Source of the DNA: Saccharomonospora amisosensis
Lineage (GTDB): Bacteria; Actinomycetota; Actinomycetes; Mycobacteriales; Pseudonocardiaceae
Reading direction: 5' to 3'
NCBI RefSeq assembly: GCF_011761185.1
Contig: NZ_JAAOYM010000001.1
Location: 2,604,001-2,668,000 of the forward strand
Length of the DNA: 64,000 bases
Part shown: in pieces, positions 46,109-55,210 of the stretch
Layout: each line of letters begins with the position of its first letter
Position numbering within the stretch: the stretch's first letter is position 1
Translations under genes and position numbers: made by a program
The notes under the pieces: model-generated
What the model was told of the DNA's origin: nothing
The model's input: the letters and a program-made list of their open reading frames with translations, nothing else
Database searches by the model: none

Positions 46109-47029
46109 TCACACGGCGGGTGAGTAATGCGTCGGCCAGTCCCGTTCGGGCACGGGAGGCAGGTTCCTGGCCGGGGTCTCGACCAGTGGTGCGTCTGCGG
46201 GGTCCTTGCCGAACGCGCGGCGCCAGCCCGCCCTGGCCCGGGGATGATAACGCCGCTCGAACGGCACCAGGGTGAACGCGGCGTTGATGGCGCGGCCGAC
46301 GAGCCGGTGCAGCCGAGCATCGCGGCTCGACCAGCGGTAGCCGAGCAGGTCGCGCACCGGCTGGTCGTACATGCCGACGGTCAGCCACACGAACCCCTTC
46401 GCGACCGGCACGCGCAGCAGCTTCCACAGCGCCTCGGGCAGCTGCCGCAGCGCTGGTGGCTTGGCGATGCGGGAGATGTCGAGCACGTCGCGGGTGGCCT
46501 TGTTGTCCTCGAGCACCTCGGTGCACATGTGGTGCCAGTACCGCTGGAAGTCCTCCCACGTCTTCGGCACCGGACGCATGCTCATGCCGTACAACCGGTA
46601 CCACTGGACGTGTTCGTCGAACAGCTTGCGCCGCTGCGCTTCGGTGAGCTCGCCCATGAAGTGCTCCGCGATGAGCAGTGTGCTCACGAAGAAGGTGGCG
46701 TGTGCCCAGTAGAAGGTGCCCGGGTTGAGCGCGTGGTAGCGACGGCCACGCGAGTCCACTCCCTTGATGGTGTCGTGGTACCCGCGCACCTGCACGGCCG
46801 TGCGTTGCGCGCGTGGCCCGTCGTAGATCACGCCACCGATCGGGTAGAGCGAGCGGTACAACCGCTGCCAGCGCTCGTCGAAGAACTTCGAGTGCTGCTC
46901 CACACCCGCACCGAGTTCGGGGTGCATGTTCTGCATGGATCCCGCCCACAGCGCGATAAGCAAGCCACGCCAGTCACCGAAGATGCGCCAGGTCAGCGAG
47001 TCGGGTCCGAGAGGTTCGGCGGTCGTCAT
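46109..47029 (-). CDS. MpaB/latex-clearing-protein-type oxygenase (DUF2236)
   Basis: 306 residues. Family segments: RIFGDWRGLLIALWAGSMQNMHPELGAGVEQHS, the haem-site-like HALNPGTFYWAHATFFVSTLLIAEHFMG, and LYGMSMRPVPKTWEDFQRYWHHM. Relatives (rubber oxygenase Lcp, MpaB) are b-type haem proteins that cleave or oxidise terpenoid chains. Substrate here unknown. Divergent from the TetR gene across a clear inverted repeat. Confidence 0.83.
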   Translation of the reverse strand: MTTAEPLGPDSLTWRIFGDWRGLLIALWAGSMQNMHPELGAGVEQHSKFFDERWQRLYRSLYPIGGVIYDGPRAQRTAVQVRGYHDTIKGVDSRGRRYHALNPGTFYWAHATFFVSTLLIAEHFMGELTEAQRRKLFDEHVQWYRLYGMSMRPVPKTWEDFQRYWHHMCTEVLEDNKATRDVLDISRIAKPPALRQLPEALWKLLRVPVAKGFVWLTVGMYDQPVRDLLGYRWSSRDARLHRLVGRAINAAFTLVPFERRYHPRARAGWRRAFGKDPADAPLVETPARNLPPVPERDWPTHYSPAV

Positions 47030-47043
47030 GAGCTCAGGCTATG

Positions 47044-47065
47044 ATTGACAACGACCGTAGTCAAT
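47044..47065. promoter_or_regulatory. Palindromic operator between the MpaB and TetR genes
   Basis: ATTGAC-N10-GTCAAT, a perfect 6-bp inverted repeat 15 bp from the MpaB gene start and 22 bp from the TetR gene start. The left arm contains TTGACA and may double as a -35 element. Fits a TetR dimer site controlling both genes. Confidence 0.6.
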
Positions 47066-47086
47066 TGTCTCGCTTAGGGTGGGCGC

Positions 47087-47695
47087 ATGTCGGGAACCGA
47101 GAGAACCTGGGCAGGCACCACGCTGGCGGATCGCAAGGCGGCGCGGCGGCGACGGTTCCTCGACGTCGGCGTCCAGCTGCTCGGCACGGGCGACAGCGGT
47201 GCGGTGAGCGTGCGGGCCGCGTGCAGGCAGGCCAAACTCACCGAGCGCTACTTCTACGAGAATTTCGCCGACCGCGACGAGTTCATCCTCGCCGTCTACG
47301 ACGACGTGGTCGGGCAAGCCCACCATGCGCTCGTGGCGGCGGTCACCTCGGCGGAACCGACACCGGCCACGCGCGCCGAGGCGGCCGTCACGGCATTCGT
47401 CACGCTGATCCTGGACGACCCGCGCAAGGGCCGGGTGCTGCTGCTCGCGCCACTGGCCGACCCGGCACTGAGCCGATACGGCAGCCAGCGGCTGCCGATG
47501 TTCGCCGAACTGGTGCGCGAGCAACTGTCCGACCGGGTCGACGAGCGTGACCGCGCCATGACCGCGACGGCACTGGTGGGTGGGCTCGCCAACCTGTTCA
47601 TCGGCTACCTCGCGGGCACGCTCGACGTCAGCAGGCAGCGCCTCATCGCCCATTGCGTGCGCCTCGTGCTGGGCGCCAACGCGCTGCACTCCTGA
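47087..47695 (+). CDS. TetR-family transcriptional regulator
   Basis: 202 residues. HTH: RRRRFLDVGVQLLGTGDSGAVSVRAACRQAKLTERYFYENFADRDEFILAVYDDVV near 18-73; ligand domain typical of the TetR_C group. Likely represses the divergent MpaB-LLM pair and itself through the palindrome at 47044-47065. Its stop abuts the convergent aldolase stop without a gap. Confidence 0.9.
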   Translation: MSGTERTWAGTTLADRKAARRRRFLDVGVQLLGTGDSGAVSVRAACRQAKLTERYFYENFADRDEFILAVYDDVVGQAHHALVAAVTSAEPTPATRAEAAVTAFVTLILDDPRKGRVLLLAPLADPALSRYGSQRLPMFAELVREQLSDRVDERDRAMTATALVGGLANLFIGYLAGTLDVSRQRLIAHCVRLVLGANALHS

Positions 47696-48721
47696 TCACT
47701 CACCCGCCCCGTCGCCGCGCTCTGCCAGCCGCAGCGCGATGTCGATGATCATGTCTTCCTGCCCGCCGACGTAGCGGCGCCTGCCCACCTCGTACAGGAT
47801 CTCGTGCGCGGGCACCCCGTAGCGCTGCTCGGCGCGTTCGGCGTGCAGCAGGAAGCTGGAGTAGACCCCGGCGAAACCCTGCACGATCGACGAGCGGTCC
47901 ATGACGGGAAGCCGGGTGATGTAGGGCTTGACGACGTTCTCGGCGGCCTCCATGAGCACGTCCTTGTCCACACCGGTCCGCACGCCGAGCCGCTCGAACG
48001 TCGCGGCCAGCACCTCGGTGGGCGAGTTGCCCGCCCCGGCGCCCAGCGCGGCCAGCGAGCCGTCGATCTGCCTGGCTCCCGCGCGGTAGGCCAGCACGGA
48101 GTTGGCGACACCGAAGCTGAGGTTCTGGTGCCCGTGGTAGCCGACCTGTGCGCTGTCGCCCACCTCCGCGACCAGAGCGGCCACCCGGTCGGAGGCGTCC
48201 TCCAGGATCAGCGCTCCCGCCGAGTCCACCACGTACACGCACTCACAGCCGGCGTCCACCATGATGCGGGCCTGCTTGGCCAGCTCCTCCGGGGTGGACA
48301 TGTGCGCCAGCATCAGAAAGCCCACCGTCTCAAGCCCGAGCTTGCGCGCCTCTCCGAAGTGCTGGATGGACACGTCCGCCTCGGTGCAGTGGGTGGCGAT
48401 GCGCACGGCTCCCGCGCCGAGGTCGGCGGCGGCCTTCATGTCGGTGACGGTGCCCAGCCCCGGCAGCAGCAGCACCGCGATCGTGGCGCTTCTGGCCTCC
48501 TCGACGGCGGCGGCGATCAGCACTCGCTCGTCCACTTTGGAGAAGCCGTAGTTGAAGGTGGACCCGCCGAGGCCGTCGCCGTGGGTCACCTCGATCAGTG
48601 AGACGCCCGCGGTGTCCAGCGCGCGCACGGTGTCGCGCACGTTCGCCTCGGTGAACTGATGCGCCATCGCGTGGCTGCCGTCGCGCAGCGTGGTGTCGAC
48701 CAGCCGTACCCGCTCGCTCAT
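47696..48721 (-). CDS. 4-hydroxy-2-oxovalerate aldolase
   Basis: 341 residues, DRE-TIM metallolyase family; splits 4-hydroxy-2-oxoacids into pyruvate and an aldehyde. Motifs: [19 protein letters not shown] (metal Asp and catalytic Arg), [36 protein letters not shown] (metal His-x-His), and [20 protein letters not shown]. The ATG overlaps the stop of the dehydrogenase gene (ATGA), and the two enzymes channel acetaldehyde/propanal. Like HsaF/DmpG; serves meta-cleavage of aromatics or steroids. Confidence 0.94.
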   Translation of the reverse strand: MSERVRLVDTTLRDGSHAMAHQFTEANVRDTVRALDTAGVSLIEVTHGDGLGGSTFNYGFSKVDERVLIAAAVEEARSATIAVLLLPGLGTVTDMKAAADLGAGAVRIATHCTEADVSIQHFGEARKLGLETVGFLMLAHMSTPEELAKQARIMVDAGCECVYVVDSAGALILEDASDRVAALVAEVGDSAQVGYHGHQNLSFGVANSVLAYRAGARQIDGSLAALGAGAGNSPTEVLAATFERLGVRTGVDKDVLMEAAENVVKPYITRLPVMDRSSIVQGFAGVYSSFLLHAERAEQRYGVPAHEILYEVGRRRYVGGQEDMIIDIALRLAERGDGAGE

Positions 48722-49635
48722 GCTCGCACTCCCCTGCTGTCCACGATGCGCTCGGCGAGCAACTCGCCGACCTTGGCCGCCGCGGCGGTGATGATGTCCA
48801 GGTTGCCCGCGTAGGGCGGTAGGTAGTCGCCGTTGCCCTCGACCTCGAGGAACATCGCGACCCTCGCCATTCCGTTCCACTCCGGCCTCGGGTCGTCGAA
48901 CTGCGGGTCGGCGGTGAGCCGGTAGCCGGGCACGTAGGTCTGCACGTCGGCGACCATGCGGTGTACCGATTCGGCGACGGCGTCACGGTCGGCGTCGGGG
49001 TCGATAGCGCAGAACACGGTGTCCCGCATGATCATCGGCGGTTCCATCGGGTTGATGATGATGATCGCCTTGCCCTTGTCGGCGCCACCGACGATCTCCA
49101 GACCACGCGCGGTGGTCTGGGTGAACTCGTCGATGTTGGCACGGGTACCGGGACCAGCCGAACGCGAGGACACCGAGGCGACGATCTCGGCGTAGGGCAC
49201 CGGGGTGATCCTGCTGACCGCGTGCACCATCGGGATGGTGGCCTGGCCGCCGCAGGTGATCAGGTTGAGGTTGGGCGCGTCGAGCTGGTCGGGCAGGTTC
49301 ACCACGGGGCAGGTGAACGGACCCACCGCCGCGGGCGTGAGGTCGATCGCCTGCATGCCCGCCTCGGCGTAGCGCGGCGCGCTGGCCAGGTGCGCTCTCG
49401 CCGACGTCGCCTCGAACACCAGGTCCGGTCGCACCTGCTGGGACAGCAGCCAGTCGACGCCCTCCGCCGAAGCCTCGACACCCAGCTCGCGGGCCCGGCG
49501 CAGCCCGTCGGAGTCGGGGTCGATGCCGACCATGTAGCGCACGTCGATCCGCTCGCTGCGACGCAGCTTGGCGAGCAGGTCGGTGCCGATGTTGCCGGGG
49601 CCGACGATGGCGGCCACCGCTGCCGATTCGCTCAT
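48718..49635 (-). CDS. Acetaldehyde dehydrogenase (acylating)
   Basis: 305 residues. Converts the aldehyde from the aldolase to acyl-CoA with NAD and Co[18 protein letters not shown] is the NAD loop, [17 protein letters not shown] follows, and the catalytic Cys is in [19 protein letters not shown]. HsaG/DmpF type. The hydratase that normally precedes this pair is not in the window. Divergent IclR gene 41 bp away. Confidence 0.94.
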   Translation of the reverse strand: MSESAAVAAIVGPGNIGTDLLAKLRRSERIDVRYMVGIDPDSDGLRRARELGVEASAEGVDWLLSQQVRPDLVFEATSARAHLASAPRYAEAGMQAIDLTPAAVGPFTCPVVNLPDQLDAPNLNLITCGGQATIPMVHAVSRITPVPYAEIVASVSSRSAGPGTRANIDEFTQTTARGLEIVGGADKGKAIIIINPMEPPMIMRDTVFCAIDPDADRDAVAESVHRMVADVQTYVPGYRLTADPQFDDPRPEWNGMARVAMFLEVEGNGDYLPPYAGNLDIITAAAAKVGELLAERIVDSRGVRA

Positions 49636-49676
49636 GGTGCAAGACGCTGCTCCCCGAGGTACGGCATTATCAACGT

Positions 49677-50426
49677 ATGTGTCCCGCTGACCGGAACGAA
49701 GCCGCATCGACGGCGGCCCGGCTGACCGCACTGCTCACCGCGTTCCGGCCCGGTGACGAGGCGCTCGGCGTATCGGAGTTGTCCCGCAGGACCGGTGTGT
49801 CGAAATCCAGCGTGCACCGCCTCACCACGCAACTGCTGGCGGGCGGGCTGCTCGAGCGCGAGGGCGGCGGTGTGCGGCTCGGGCTGAAGCTGTTCGAGAT
49901 CGGGCAGCTCGCGACCCGGCAGCGTGGCCTCGTGGACGCTGCCCGCCCCTACCTGGCCGATCTGCGGGAGGCCACGCGCAACACCGTGCACCTGGCCGTA
50001 CTGGAGGGCACCGAGGTGGTCTATCTCGACATCCTGCGGGGGCCCGACGCGCCGACGCTGCCCTCGCGGGTCGGTGGCCGGTTCCCGGCTCACGCCACGG
50101 CCGTTGGCAAGGCGATCCTCGCCCACTCCCCCGAGTCCGTTGTGGACAATGTGATCGCGGCTGGGCTGGCAAGGGTCAGCAGGCGCACGATCGCTGCTCC
50201 GGGGTTGCTTCGGCGCCAACTGGCCAGCGTTCGCGAGGACTGCCTCGCCTACGACCGCGAGGAGTCGGGCGTCGGCGTGGTGTGCGTCGCGAGCCCGCTG
50301 CTCGCCCCAGGCGGGGCGGCGGTGGCGGCGGTCTCCATCTCGGGCTGGACGAACCGGATGCGGCTGGACCGGGTGGCTCCGGCCGTGCGCACCGCCGCCC
50401 TCACCATCTCCCGCACGCTCCACTGA
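49677..50426 (+). CDS. IclR-family transcriptional regulator
   Basis: 249 residues. Winged [44 protein letters not shown] near 29-69; the effector domain has [39 protein letters not shown] and [24 protein letters not shown]. Likely controls the divergent aldehyde dehydrogenase-aldolase pair. ATG 49677 used; GTG 49679 is out of frame. Confidence 0.9.
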   Translation: MCPADRNEAASTAARLTALLTAFRPGDEALGVSELSRRTGVSKSSVHRLTTQLLAGGLLEREGGGVRLGLKLFEIGQLATRQRGLVDAARPYLADLREATRNTVHLAVLEGTEVVYLDILRGPDAPTLPSRVGGRFPAHATAVGKAILAHSPESVVDNVIAAGLARVSRRTIAAPGLLRRQLASVREDCLAYDREESGVGVVCVASPLLAPGGAAVAAVSISGWTNRMRLDRVAPAVRTAALTISRTLH

Positions 50427-50597
50427 CCGCGAGTCCCCCACTCCGGACCGCGAGTCCCCCACTCCGGACCGCGAGTTCCCCGCTCCGGCAGGTCGTACGG
50501 CGTGATGGCAGACCGGCACGTTCTCGGGCGAGACCGCAGAACTCGCGGGCGTGAACGCAGAACTCGCGGGCGTGGGCGGGGGACTCGCGGGTCAGGC
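50425..50597. repeat. Composite 21-bp repeat array in inverted arrangement
   Basis: Left part: three tandem 21-bp units (50425-50445, 50446-50466, 50467-50487), core CCGCGAGTCCCCCACTCCG, the third slightly diverged. Right part: three units of the same period (50535-50555, 50556-50576, 50577-50597), core CAGAACTCGCGGGCGTG, whose ACTCGCGG is the inverse of CCGCGAGT. About 47 bp separates the halves. The last unit runs into the stop of the xylose isomerase gene, and the first begins in the IclR stop. Confidence 0.8.
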
Positions 50598-51761
50598 CTC
50601 GCCGAGGAGGTGTTCGAAGGCCAGCTGCGACAGCGCCGCGTAACCGTAGCCTCGTCGGGCGGCGGCGTCGGGATCGAAGTCCTCGAAGGCCGCCCTGTCG
50701 GCGCGCAGGTCGGCGACGGTCTCCCCCTCGGCCAGCGTGGGCACCGAAAGCTGCGGCACCCGCGAGGCCTCCAGCGCCTCCCGCACCCTAGGGTCGGCCC
50801 GAAACGCCCTCGCCCGCTCCCGCAGCAACAGGTAGGAGCGCATGTTGGCGGCGGCACTCGCCCACACACCGTCGATGTCCTCGGTGCGGGGGGGCTTGAA
50901 GTCGAAATGTCTCGGACCCTCGTACCCGCCGTGTTCGAGCAGATCGACGAGGAAGAACGCCGAGAGCACGTCGCCATGACCGAAGATCAGGTCCTGGTCG
51001 TAGCGGGGACCGCGCTGACCGTTGAGGTCGATGTGGAACAGCTTGCCCTGCCACAGCGCCTGCCCGATGCCGTGCACGAAGTTCAGCCCGGCCATCTGCT
51101 CGTGTCCGACCTCGGGATTGAGACCGACCAGCTCGTGGTGCTCCAGCGTGGAGATGAACGCCAGCGCGTGCCCGACGGTGGGCAGGAAGATGTCACCGCG
51201 CGGCTCGTTCGGCTTCGGTTCCAGCGCCAGCCGCAGCTGGTAGCCCTGCTCGATCACATACCGCGCGAGGGTGTCGATACCCTCGCGGTAACGGTCCAGC
51301 GCTGCGCGCACGTCCTTGGCGGCGTCGGTCTCCGATCCCTCGCGCCCGCCCCACAACACGTAGGTGGTGGCGCCGAGTTCGGCGGCGAGGTCCATGTTGC
51401 GCATCACCTTGCGCAGCGCGAACCTGCGGATCTCGCGGTCGTTGCTGGTGAGTGCCCCGTCCTTGAAAACCGGGTGCGCGAACAGGTTCGTGGTAGCCAT
51501 GGGCACCACGAGCCCGGTGGCATCCAACGCCGCACGGAACCGCTGGATGCGCCGCTGCCGCTCGGAATCCTCGCTGCCGAACGGCATCAGGTCGTCGTCG
51601 TGGAAGGTCACGCCCCACGCCCCCAGTTCGGCGAACCGGTTCACGGCTTCGACCGCGTCCAGCGGTGGGCGCGTGGCCTCGCCGAACGGGTCGATCGCGC
51701 GCCAGCCGACCGTCCACAGGCCGAAGCTGAACTTGTCTCCGGCAACCGGCTGTACGGCCAC
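50592..51761 (-). CDS. xylA: Xylose isomerase
   Basis: 389 residues. Interconverts D-xylose and D-xylulose (also glucose/fructose). With the GTG start at 51761 the catalytic pair falls at H54 and D57 ([11 protein letters not shown]), the same numbers as in Streptomyces enzymes, and GGAGG lies five bases upstream; a longer reading from 51779 is therefore not preferred. [13 protein letters not shown] carries the metal ligand Glu and catalytic Lys, and HIDLNGQRG and FDFKPPR further metal ligands. xylB is not adjacent. Divergent ROK regulator. Confidence 0.95.
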   Translation of the reverse strand: MAVQPVAGDKFSFGLWTVGWRAIDPFGEATRPPLDAVEAVNRFAELGAWGVTFHDDDLMPFGSEDSERQRRIQRFRAALDATGLVVPMATTNLFAHPVFKDGALTSNDREIRRFALRKVMRNMDLAAELGATTYVLWGGREGSETDAAKDVRAALDRYREGIDTLARYVIEQGYQLRLALEPKPNEPRGDIFLPTVGHALAFISTLEHHELVGLNPEVGHEQMAGLNFVHGIGQALWQGKLFHIDLNGQRGPRYDQDLIFGHGDVLSAFFLVDLLEHGGYEGPRHFDFKPPRTEDIDGVWASAAANMRSYLLLRERARAFRADPRVREALEASRVPQLSVPTLAEGETVADLRADRAAFEDFDPDAAARRGYGYAALSQLAFEHLLGEA

Positions 51762-51794
51762 GGTGTCCTCCACGATCACGACGGGTGGGCGAAT

Positions 51795-51858
51795 AGTTTG
51801 GCGACTGAACTTATCCGGACACGCGAAACCGGGTCAAGGATTCGTTCACTGGATGAAC
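51795..51858. promoter_or_regulatory. xylA promoter with two candidate ROK operators
   Basis: On the minus strand TTGACC (51832-51837), 16 bp, GATAAG (51810-51815) reads toward xylA. AGTT-N9-AACT at 51795-51811 overlaps its expected start point, and a perfect GTTCA-N5-TGAAC palindrome lies at 51844-51858, just upstream of the -35 and close to the regulator start. A dimeric ROK repressor could use both. Confidence 0.6.
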
Positions 51859-51873
51859 TATTACGATCGCCGG

Positions 51874-53058
51874 ATGACCGAGACCGGGCCCGCGGGGCAA
51901 CACACGGTGCGAAGGCACAACTGCGCACTTGTGCTCGACGCAGTCGCCCAGTCGCCGGGGATCTCCCGCGCCGGGATCGCGGCGCGTACCGGGCTGACGA
52001 AGGCCACCGTGTCGAGCCTGGTCGACCGGCTGCTCGCGGCCGCGCTACTGCACGACGAGGGTCCGCAACAACGCGCGGGCCCAGGGCGGCGCGGGACGTC
52101 GCTGTCGCTGTCCCCGCACGGCCCGCACGGCCTCGGCGTCGAGATCGCCGTCGACTACGTGGCCACCTGCCTTGTCGATCTCACCGGCGCCGTACACGAC
52201 CTGCGGATCAGGCACGGCGACAACCGCGGTCAACCGGTGGACCTGGTACTGGACAAGGTGACGCGAGCGATCGCCGCCGCGCGGCGGCGGGCCACGCGGC
52301 GCGGCGTAGCAGTGGGCGGGATCGGCGTGGCCGTCCCCGGCCTCGTCGAATCCGACACCGGTCTGCTGCGGGTGGCGCCGAACCTGGACTGGCACGGGGT
52401 CGACCTGCCCGCGCGGTTGCGCCGCCGCACCGGTCCGCCAGGCCGCGACGTGATCGTCGGCAACGAGGCCAACCTCGCCGCGCTCGCCGAACTGTCGGCC
52501 ATGGGCGAGGGCGGTCCCCGCGATTTCGTCCACGTCTCCGCCGAGATCGGCATCGGCGCGGGCATCGTCCTCGACGGCGAACTCCACGAGGGCTCCCGCG
52601 GCTTCGGCGGCGAACTCGGGCACTTCCCCGTCGACCCGCGGGGTCCGCGCTGCCGCTGCGGCGCCCGTGGCTGCCTGGAACGGCTGGCGGGTCAGGAAGC
52701 GATTCTCGGCAGTGCGAACGCAACCGACCTCGAGGAGTTGATCCAGCGATTGCGGGACGACGACCGGGCGGCCAAGGATGCGGTCGAGCGGGCCGCGACC
52801 GCACTGGGCGCGGCGTTGTCGGCCGCGGTCAACCTGCTCGACATTCCCGCCATCGTGCTCGGCGGCACCTACGCCCGCCTGCATACCTGGCTCGCCGAGC
52901 CACTGCTCACCGAACTGCGGACCCGCGTGGTGAGCGCACCGTGGTCACGAATCGAGGTGCTGCCGTCGTCGCTGGGCACCGAGGCCGCCGTTCGCGGCGC
53001 GGCCGCCTCGGTGGTGCGCACCATCGTCGCCGACCCGGAGGCCTTCATGTCCGGCTGA
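51874..53058 (+). CDS. ROK-family repressor, XylR type
   Basis: 394 residues. N-terminal HTH: RRHNCALVLDAVAQSPGISRAGIAARTGLTKATVSSLVDRLLAAALL; the ROK part has the sugar-kinase fold with VGNEANLAALAE, GIGAGIVLDGELHEGSRGFGGELGHFP and the Zn motif CRCGARGCLERLAG. Likely xylose-responsive repressor of the divergent xylA. Two ATGs (51874 and 51853) are possible starts; neither has a strong ribosome site. Confidence 0.88.
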   Translation: MTETGPAGQHTVRRHNCALVLDAVAQSPGISRAGIAARTGLTKATVSSLVDRLLAAALLHDEGPQQRAGPGRRGTSLSLSPHGPHGLGVEIAVDYVATCLVDLTGAVHDLRIRHGDNRGQPVDLVLDKVTRAIAAARRRATRRGVAVGGIGVAVPGLVESDTGLLRVAPNLDWHGVDLPARLRRRTGPPGRDVIVGNEANLAALAELSAMGEGGPRDFVHVSAEIGIGAGIVLDGELHEGSRGFGGELGHFPVDPRGPRCRCGARGCLERLAGQEAILGSANATDLEELIQRLRDDDRAAKDAVERAATALGAALSAAVNLLDIPAIVLGGTYARLHTWLAEPLLTELRTRVVSAPWSRIEVLPSSLGTEAAVRGAAASVVRTIVADPEAFMSG

Positions 53059-53119
53059 TCCGCACTTCCAAGCGCGGCCGGCCGGTTCGCGGTGGCTCCC
53101 GGCTGCCTAGGGTGTGCCC

Positions 53120-53506
53120 ATGTCACCGAGCGAGGAGTTGCGCGCGTTCTGGCGGGAGCGGCACCTGGCCACGCTGGCCACCCTGCGGCCCGACGGCTCC
53201 CCGCACGTGGTGCCGGTCGGCGTCACGGTGGACGAGGCCTTCCAGATCGCGAGAGTCATCTGCTCGGCGGGAAGCGTCAAGGCCCGCAACGTCCGCGCCG
53301 CGGGTTCGAAGGGCGCGCGCGTCGCCGTCACGCAGGTGGACCGGCGACGCTGGTCGACGCTGGAGGGCCGCGCCGTGGTCACCGACGACCCCGACGCGGT
53401 GCGCGACGCCGAGCGCCGCTACGCCGAGCGCTACCGCCTTCCCCGGATCAACCCGCACCGGGTCGTCCTCGAGATCACCATCGACCGGTTGCTCGGGATG
53501 CGCTGA
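53120..53506 (+). CDS. PPOX-class F420/FMN-dependent oxidoreductase
   Basis: 128 residues: SEELRAFWRERHLATLATLRPDGSPHVVPVGVTVD is the family opening of the FDOR-B split barrel, followed by KARNVRAAGSKGARVAVTQVD. Biochemical roles in this group range from F420-dependent reductase to haem or biliverdin binding. It starts 61 bp after the ROK gene. Confidence 0.78.
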   Translation: MSPSEELRAFWRERHLATLATLRPDGSPHVVPVGVTVDEAFQIARVICSAGSVKARNVRAAGSKGARVAVTQVDRRRWSTLEGRAVVTDDPDAVRDAERRYAERYRLPRINPHRVVLEITIDRLLGMR

Positions 53507-53527
53507 GCGCGGCCGGACCCGAGCCGC

Positions 53528-54235
53528 TCAGCCGAACATGGCGCGCCACTGCTCCAGCGACCGTGGCCGGAACACGACGTTGTCACGCCGCACGCGCGAC
53601 AGCGCCGCCGACGGCTGCGCCGAGTACATATGTCCCGGATACACCACCGGGTCGCCGTCGAGGTCGGCAAGCCAGCGCAGGCTGCGGTACATCGCGTCCG
53701 CATCGCCGCCGGGGAAGTCGGTGCGGCCGCAACCGTCCAGGAACAGCGTGTCTCCCGCCACAAGACTGCCGTCGAGCAGGAAGCACTGGCTTCCCGGTGT
53801 GTGACCCGGGGTGTGCAGCAGCCGGATGCCGATGGCGCCCACCTCGAGCAGGTCGTCGTGGTCGTGGCCAACCAGGTCGGTCCCGGACACACCTGTGACG
53901 CGCCGCACCCATTCCGTTTCCTCGCGGTTGACGTGCACCGGCACCTGGACCCGCGAGAGCAGTTCGGCGAGGCCGGGCAGCGAGAAACCCATCATCTCGC
54001 CGCCGACGTGGTCGGGGTGGTGGTGGGTGGCGAGCACACCCACCAGCCGCATGTCGTCGGCCGCCAGCACGCCGAGCAGGTCGTCCACGGCGTAGGCGGG
54101 GTCGACCAGTACCGCCTCCCGCGTCTCCCGGTCGCCGATCAGGTAGGCGAAGTTGCGCATCTGGGTGGCCACCGGGTCGCCGACGGCGAAGTCACGGCCG
54201 GACAGTAGTTGCCGGAAGTACAGGCGATCGGACAT
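53528..54235 (-). CDS. MBL-fold hydrolase, glyoxalase II / persulfide dioxygenase-like
   Basis: 235 residues with the metal motif THHHPDHVGGEMMG, further ligands HTPGHTPGSQCF, GDTLFLDGCGRTDFPGGDADAMY and YPGHMY. The GCGRTDF-type segment is shared by ETHE1-like sulfur dioxygenases and glyoxalase II; which substrate applies is uncertain. ATG 54235. Divergent from the methyltransferase gene. Confidence 0.82.
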   Translation of the reverse strand: MSDRLYFRQLLSGRDFAVGDPVATQMRNFAYLIGDRETREAVLVDPAYAVDDLLGVLAADDMRLVGVLATHHHPDHVGGEMMGFSLPGLAELLSRVQVPVHVNREETEWVRRVTGVSGTDLVGHDHDDLLEVGAIGIRLLHTPGHTPGSQCFLLDGSLVAGDTLFLDGCGRTDFPGGDADAMYRSLRWLADLDGDPVVYPGHMYSAQPSAALSRVRRDNVVFRPRSLEQWRAMFG

Positions 54236-54330
54236 GGAGGCGATCGTAACCGCGGTGCCGGACAGGCCCGGCTGTAGAGTTCGGCGGAGTGCGGCAGAGT
54301 GCGGCAGGACCCGCGACCGGGAGGAAATCG

Positions 54331-55140
54331 ATGAGCGCGACCGAACGTTGGCGCGCAGATCTGGAGGCGTGGCGCATCCCGGAGCAGGTGCTGGCGTCGG
54401 CCGAGGACTCGCCGTGGGTGCTGCCAAGACACGTGTTCACCCGCCGCGCGGACGTCCTCACGGCCGAACCGGAGGGCGCGTCCTTTCCCGCGGCGTGGGA
54501 GGCGCTCGACCCGCCCGGCACCGTGCTGGACGTGGGCGCGGCGGCGGGCGCCGCCAGTCTGCCGCTGGCCGCGCGCAGCACCTCCATCACGGCCGTGGAC
54601 ACCGACTCCGGGCTGCTCGGCGAGTTCGAGCGGCGGGCGACGGCACTCGGCGTGCCCGCCCGCGCGATCGAGGGCAGGTGGCCGGACGTGGCGGACCGGG
54701 CGGGCGTCGCCGACGTGGTGGTGTGCCACCACGTGATCTACAACGCCGCCGACATCGCGCCCTTCCTCCGCGCGCTGACCGAGTCCGCCCGCAGGCTCGT
54801 TGTGGTGGAGACGACACGGCGACACCCGCTGACCTCCCTCAACGACCTGTGGCTGCGCTTCCACGGCATCGTCCGGCCGCAGGGACCGACGGCCGAGGAC
54901 GCCGTCGCCGTACTGCGCGAGCTCGGTATCGAGCCGAAAGTGGCGGCCTGGCGGCGGCAGCACTCCGCTTCTGAGCATCCCGACTTCGACACGCTCGTCG
55001 ACGTCACCCGCCGCCGCCTGTGTCTGCCCCGCGAAAGGGCGCCCGAGGTGGCGAAGGCGCTGCGCGACGGCGGTGCCGACGGCACGCGCGATCTGGGCTC
55101 TTCCGGTGACGAGATCGTGACACTGGTGTGGAGACCGTAG
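54331..55140 (+). CDS. Class I SAM-dependent methyltransferase
   Basis: 269 residues. The SAM site is GTVLDVGAAAGAASLPLA near 62 with AVDTDSG as motif II and VVVCHHVIYN as motif IV. Substrate unknown. ATG 54331 is preceded by GGGAGG; reading further upstream is possible but unsupported. Confidence 0.78.
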   Translation: MSATERWRADLEAWRIPEQVLASAEDSPWVLPRHVFTRRADVLTAEPEGASFPAAWEALDPPGTVLDVGAAAGAASLPLAARSTSITAVDTDSGLLGEFERRATALGVPARAIEGRWPDVADRAGVADVVVCHHVIYNAADIAPFLRALTESARRLVVVETTRRHPLTSLNDLWLRFHGIVRPQGPTAEDAVAVLRELGIEPKVAAWRRQHSASEHPDFDTLVDVTRRRLCLPRERAPEVAKALRDGGADGTRDLGSSGDEIVTLVWRP

Positions 55141-55210
55141 CGCGCTGGGTATGCCGGGTGAGCGGAGCGGGGCAGCGGGCCCGCCACGGTAGGACAGGGA
55201 GGCGAATCGC

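Noticed and set aside
50425-50597. CRISPR array
   Set aside because: The 21-bp units are directly tandem without unique spacers and occur in two inverted groups; no cas genes are near.
50502-53804. Very long plus-strand open frame (about 1100 codons)
   Set aside because: It runs antisense through xylA and then out of frame through the ROK gene and its neighbour. Its product is Arg/Gly-rich with no motifs, as expected for a shadow frame in high-GC DNA.
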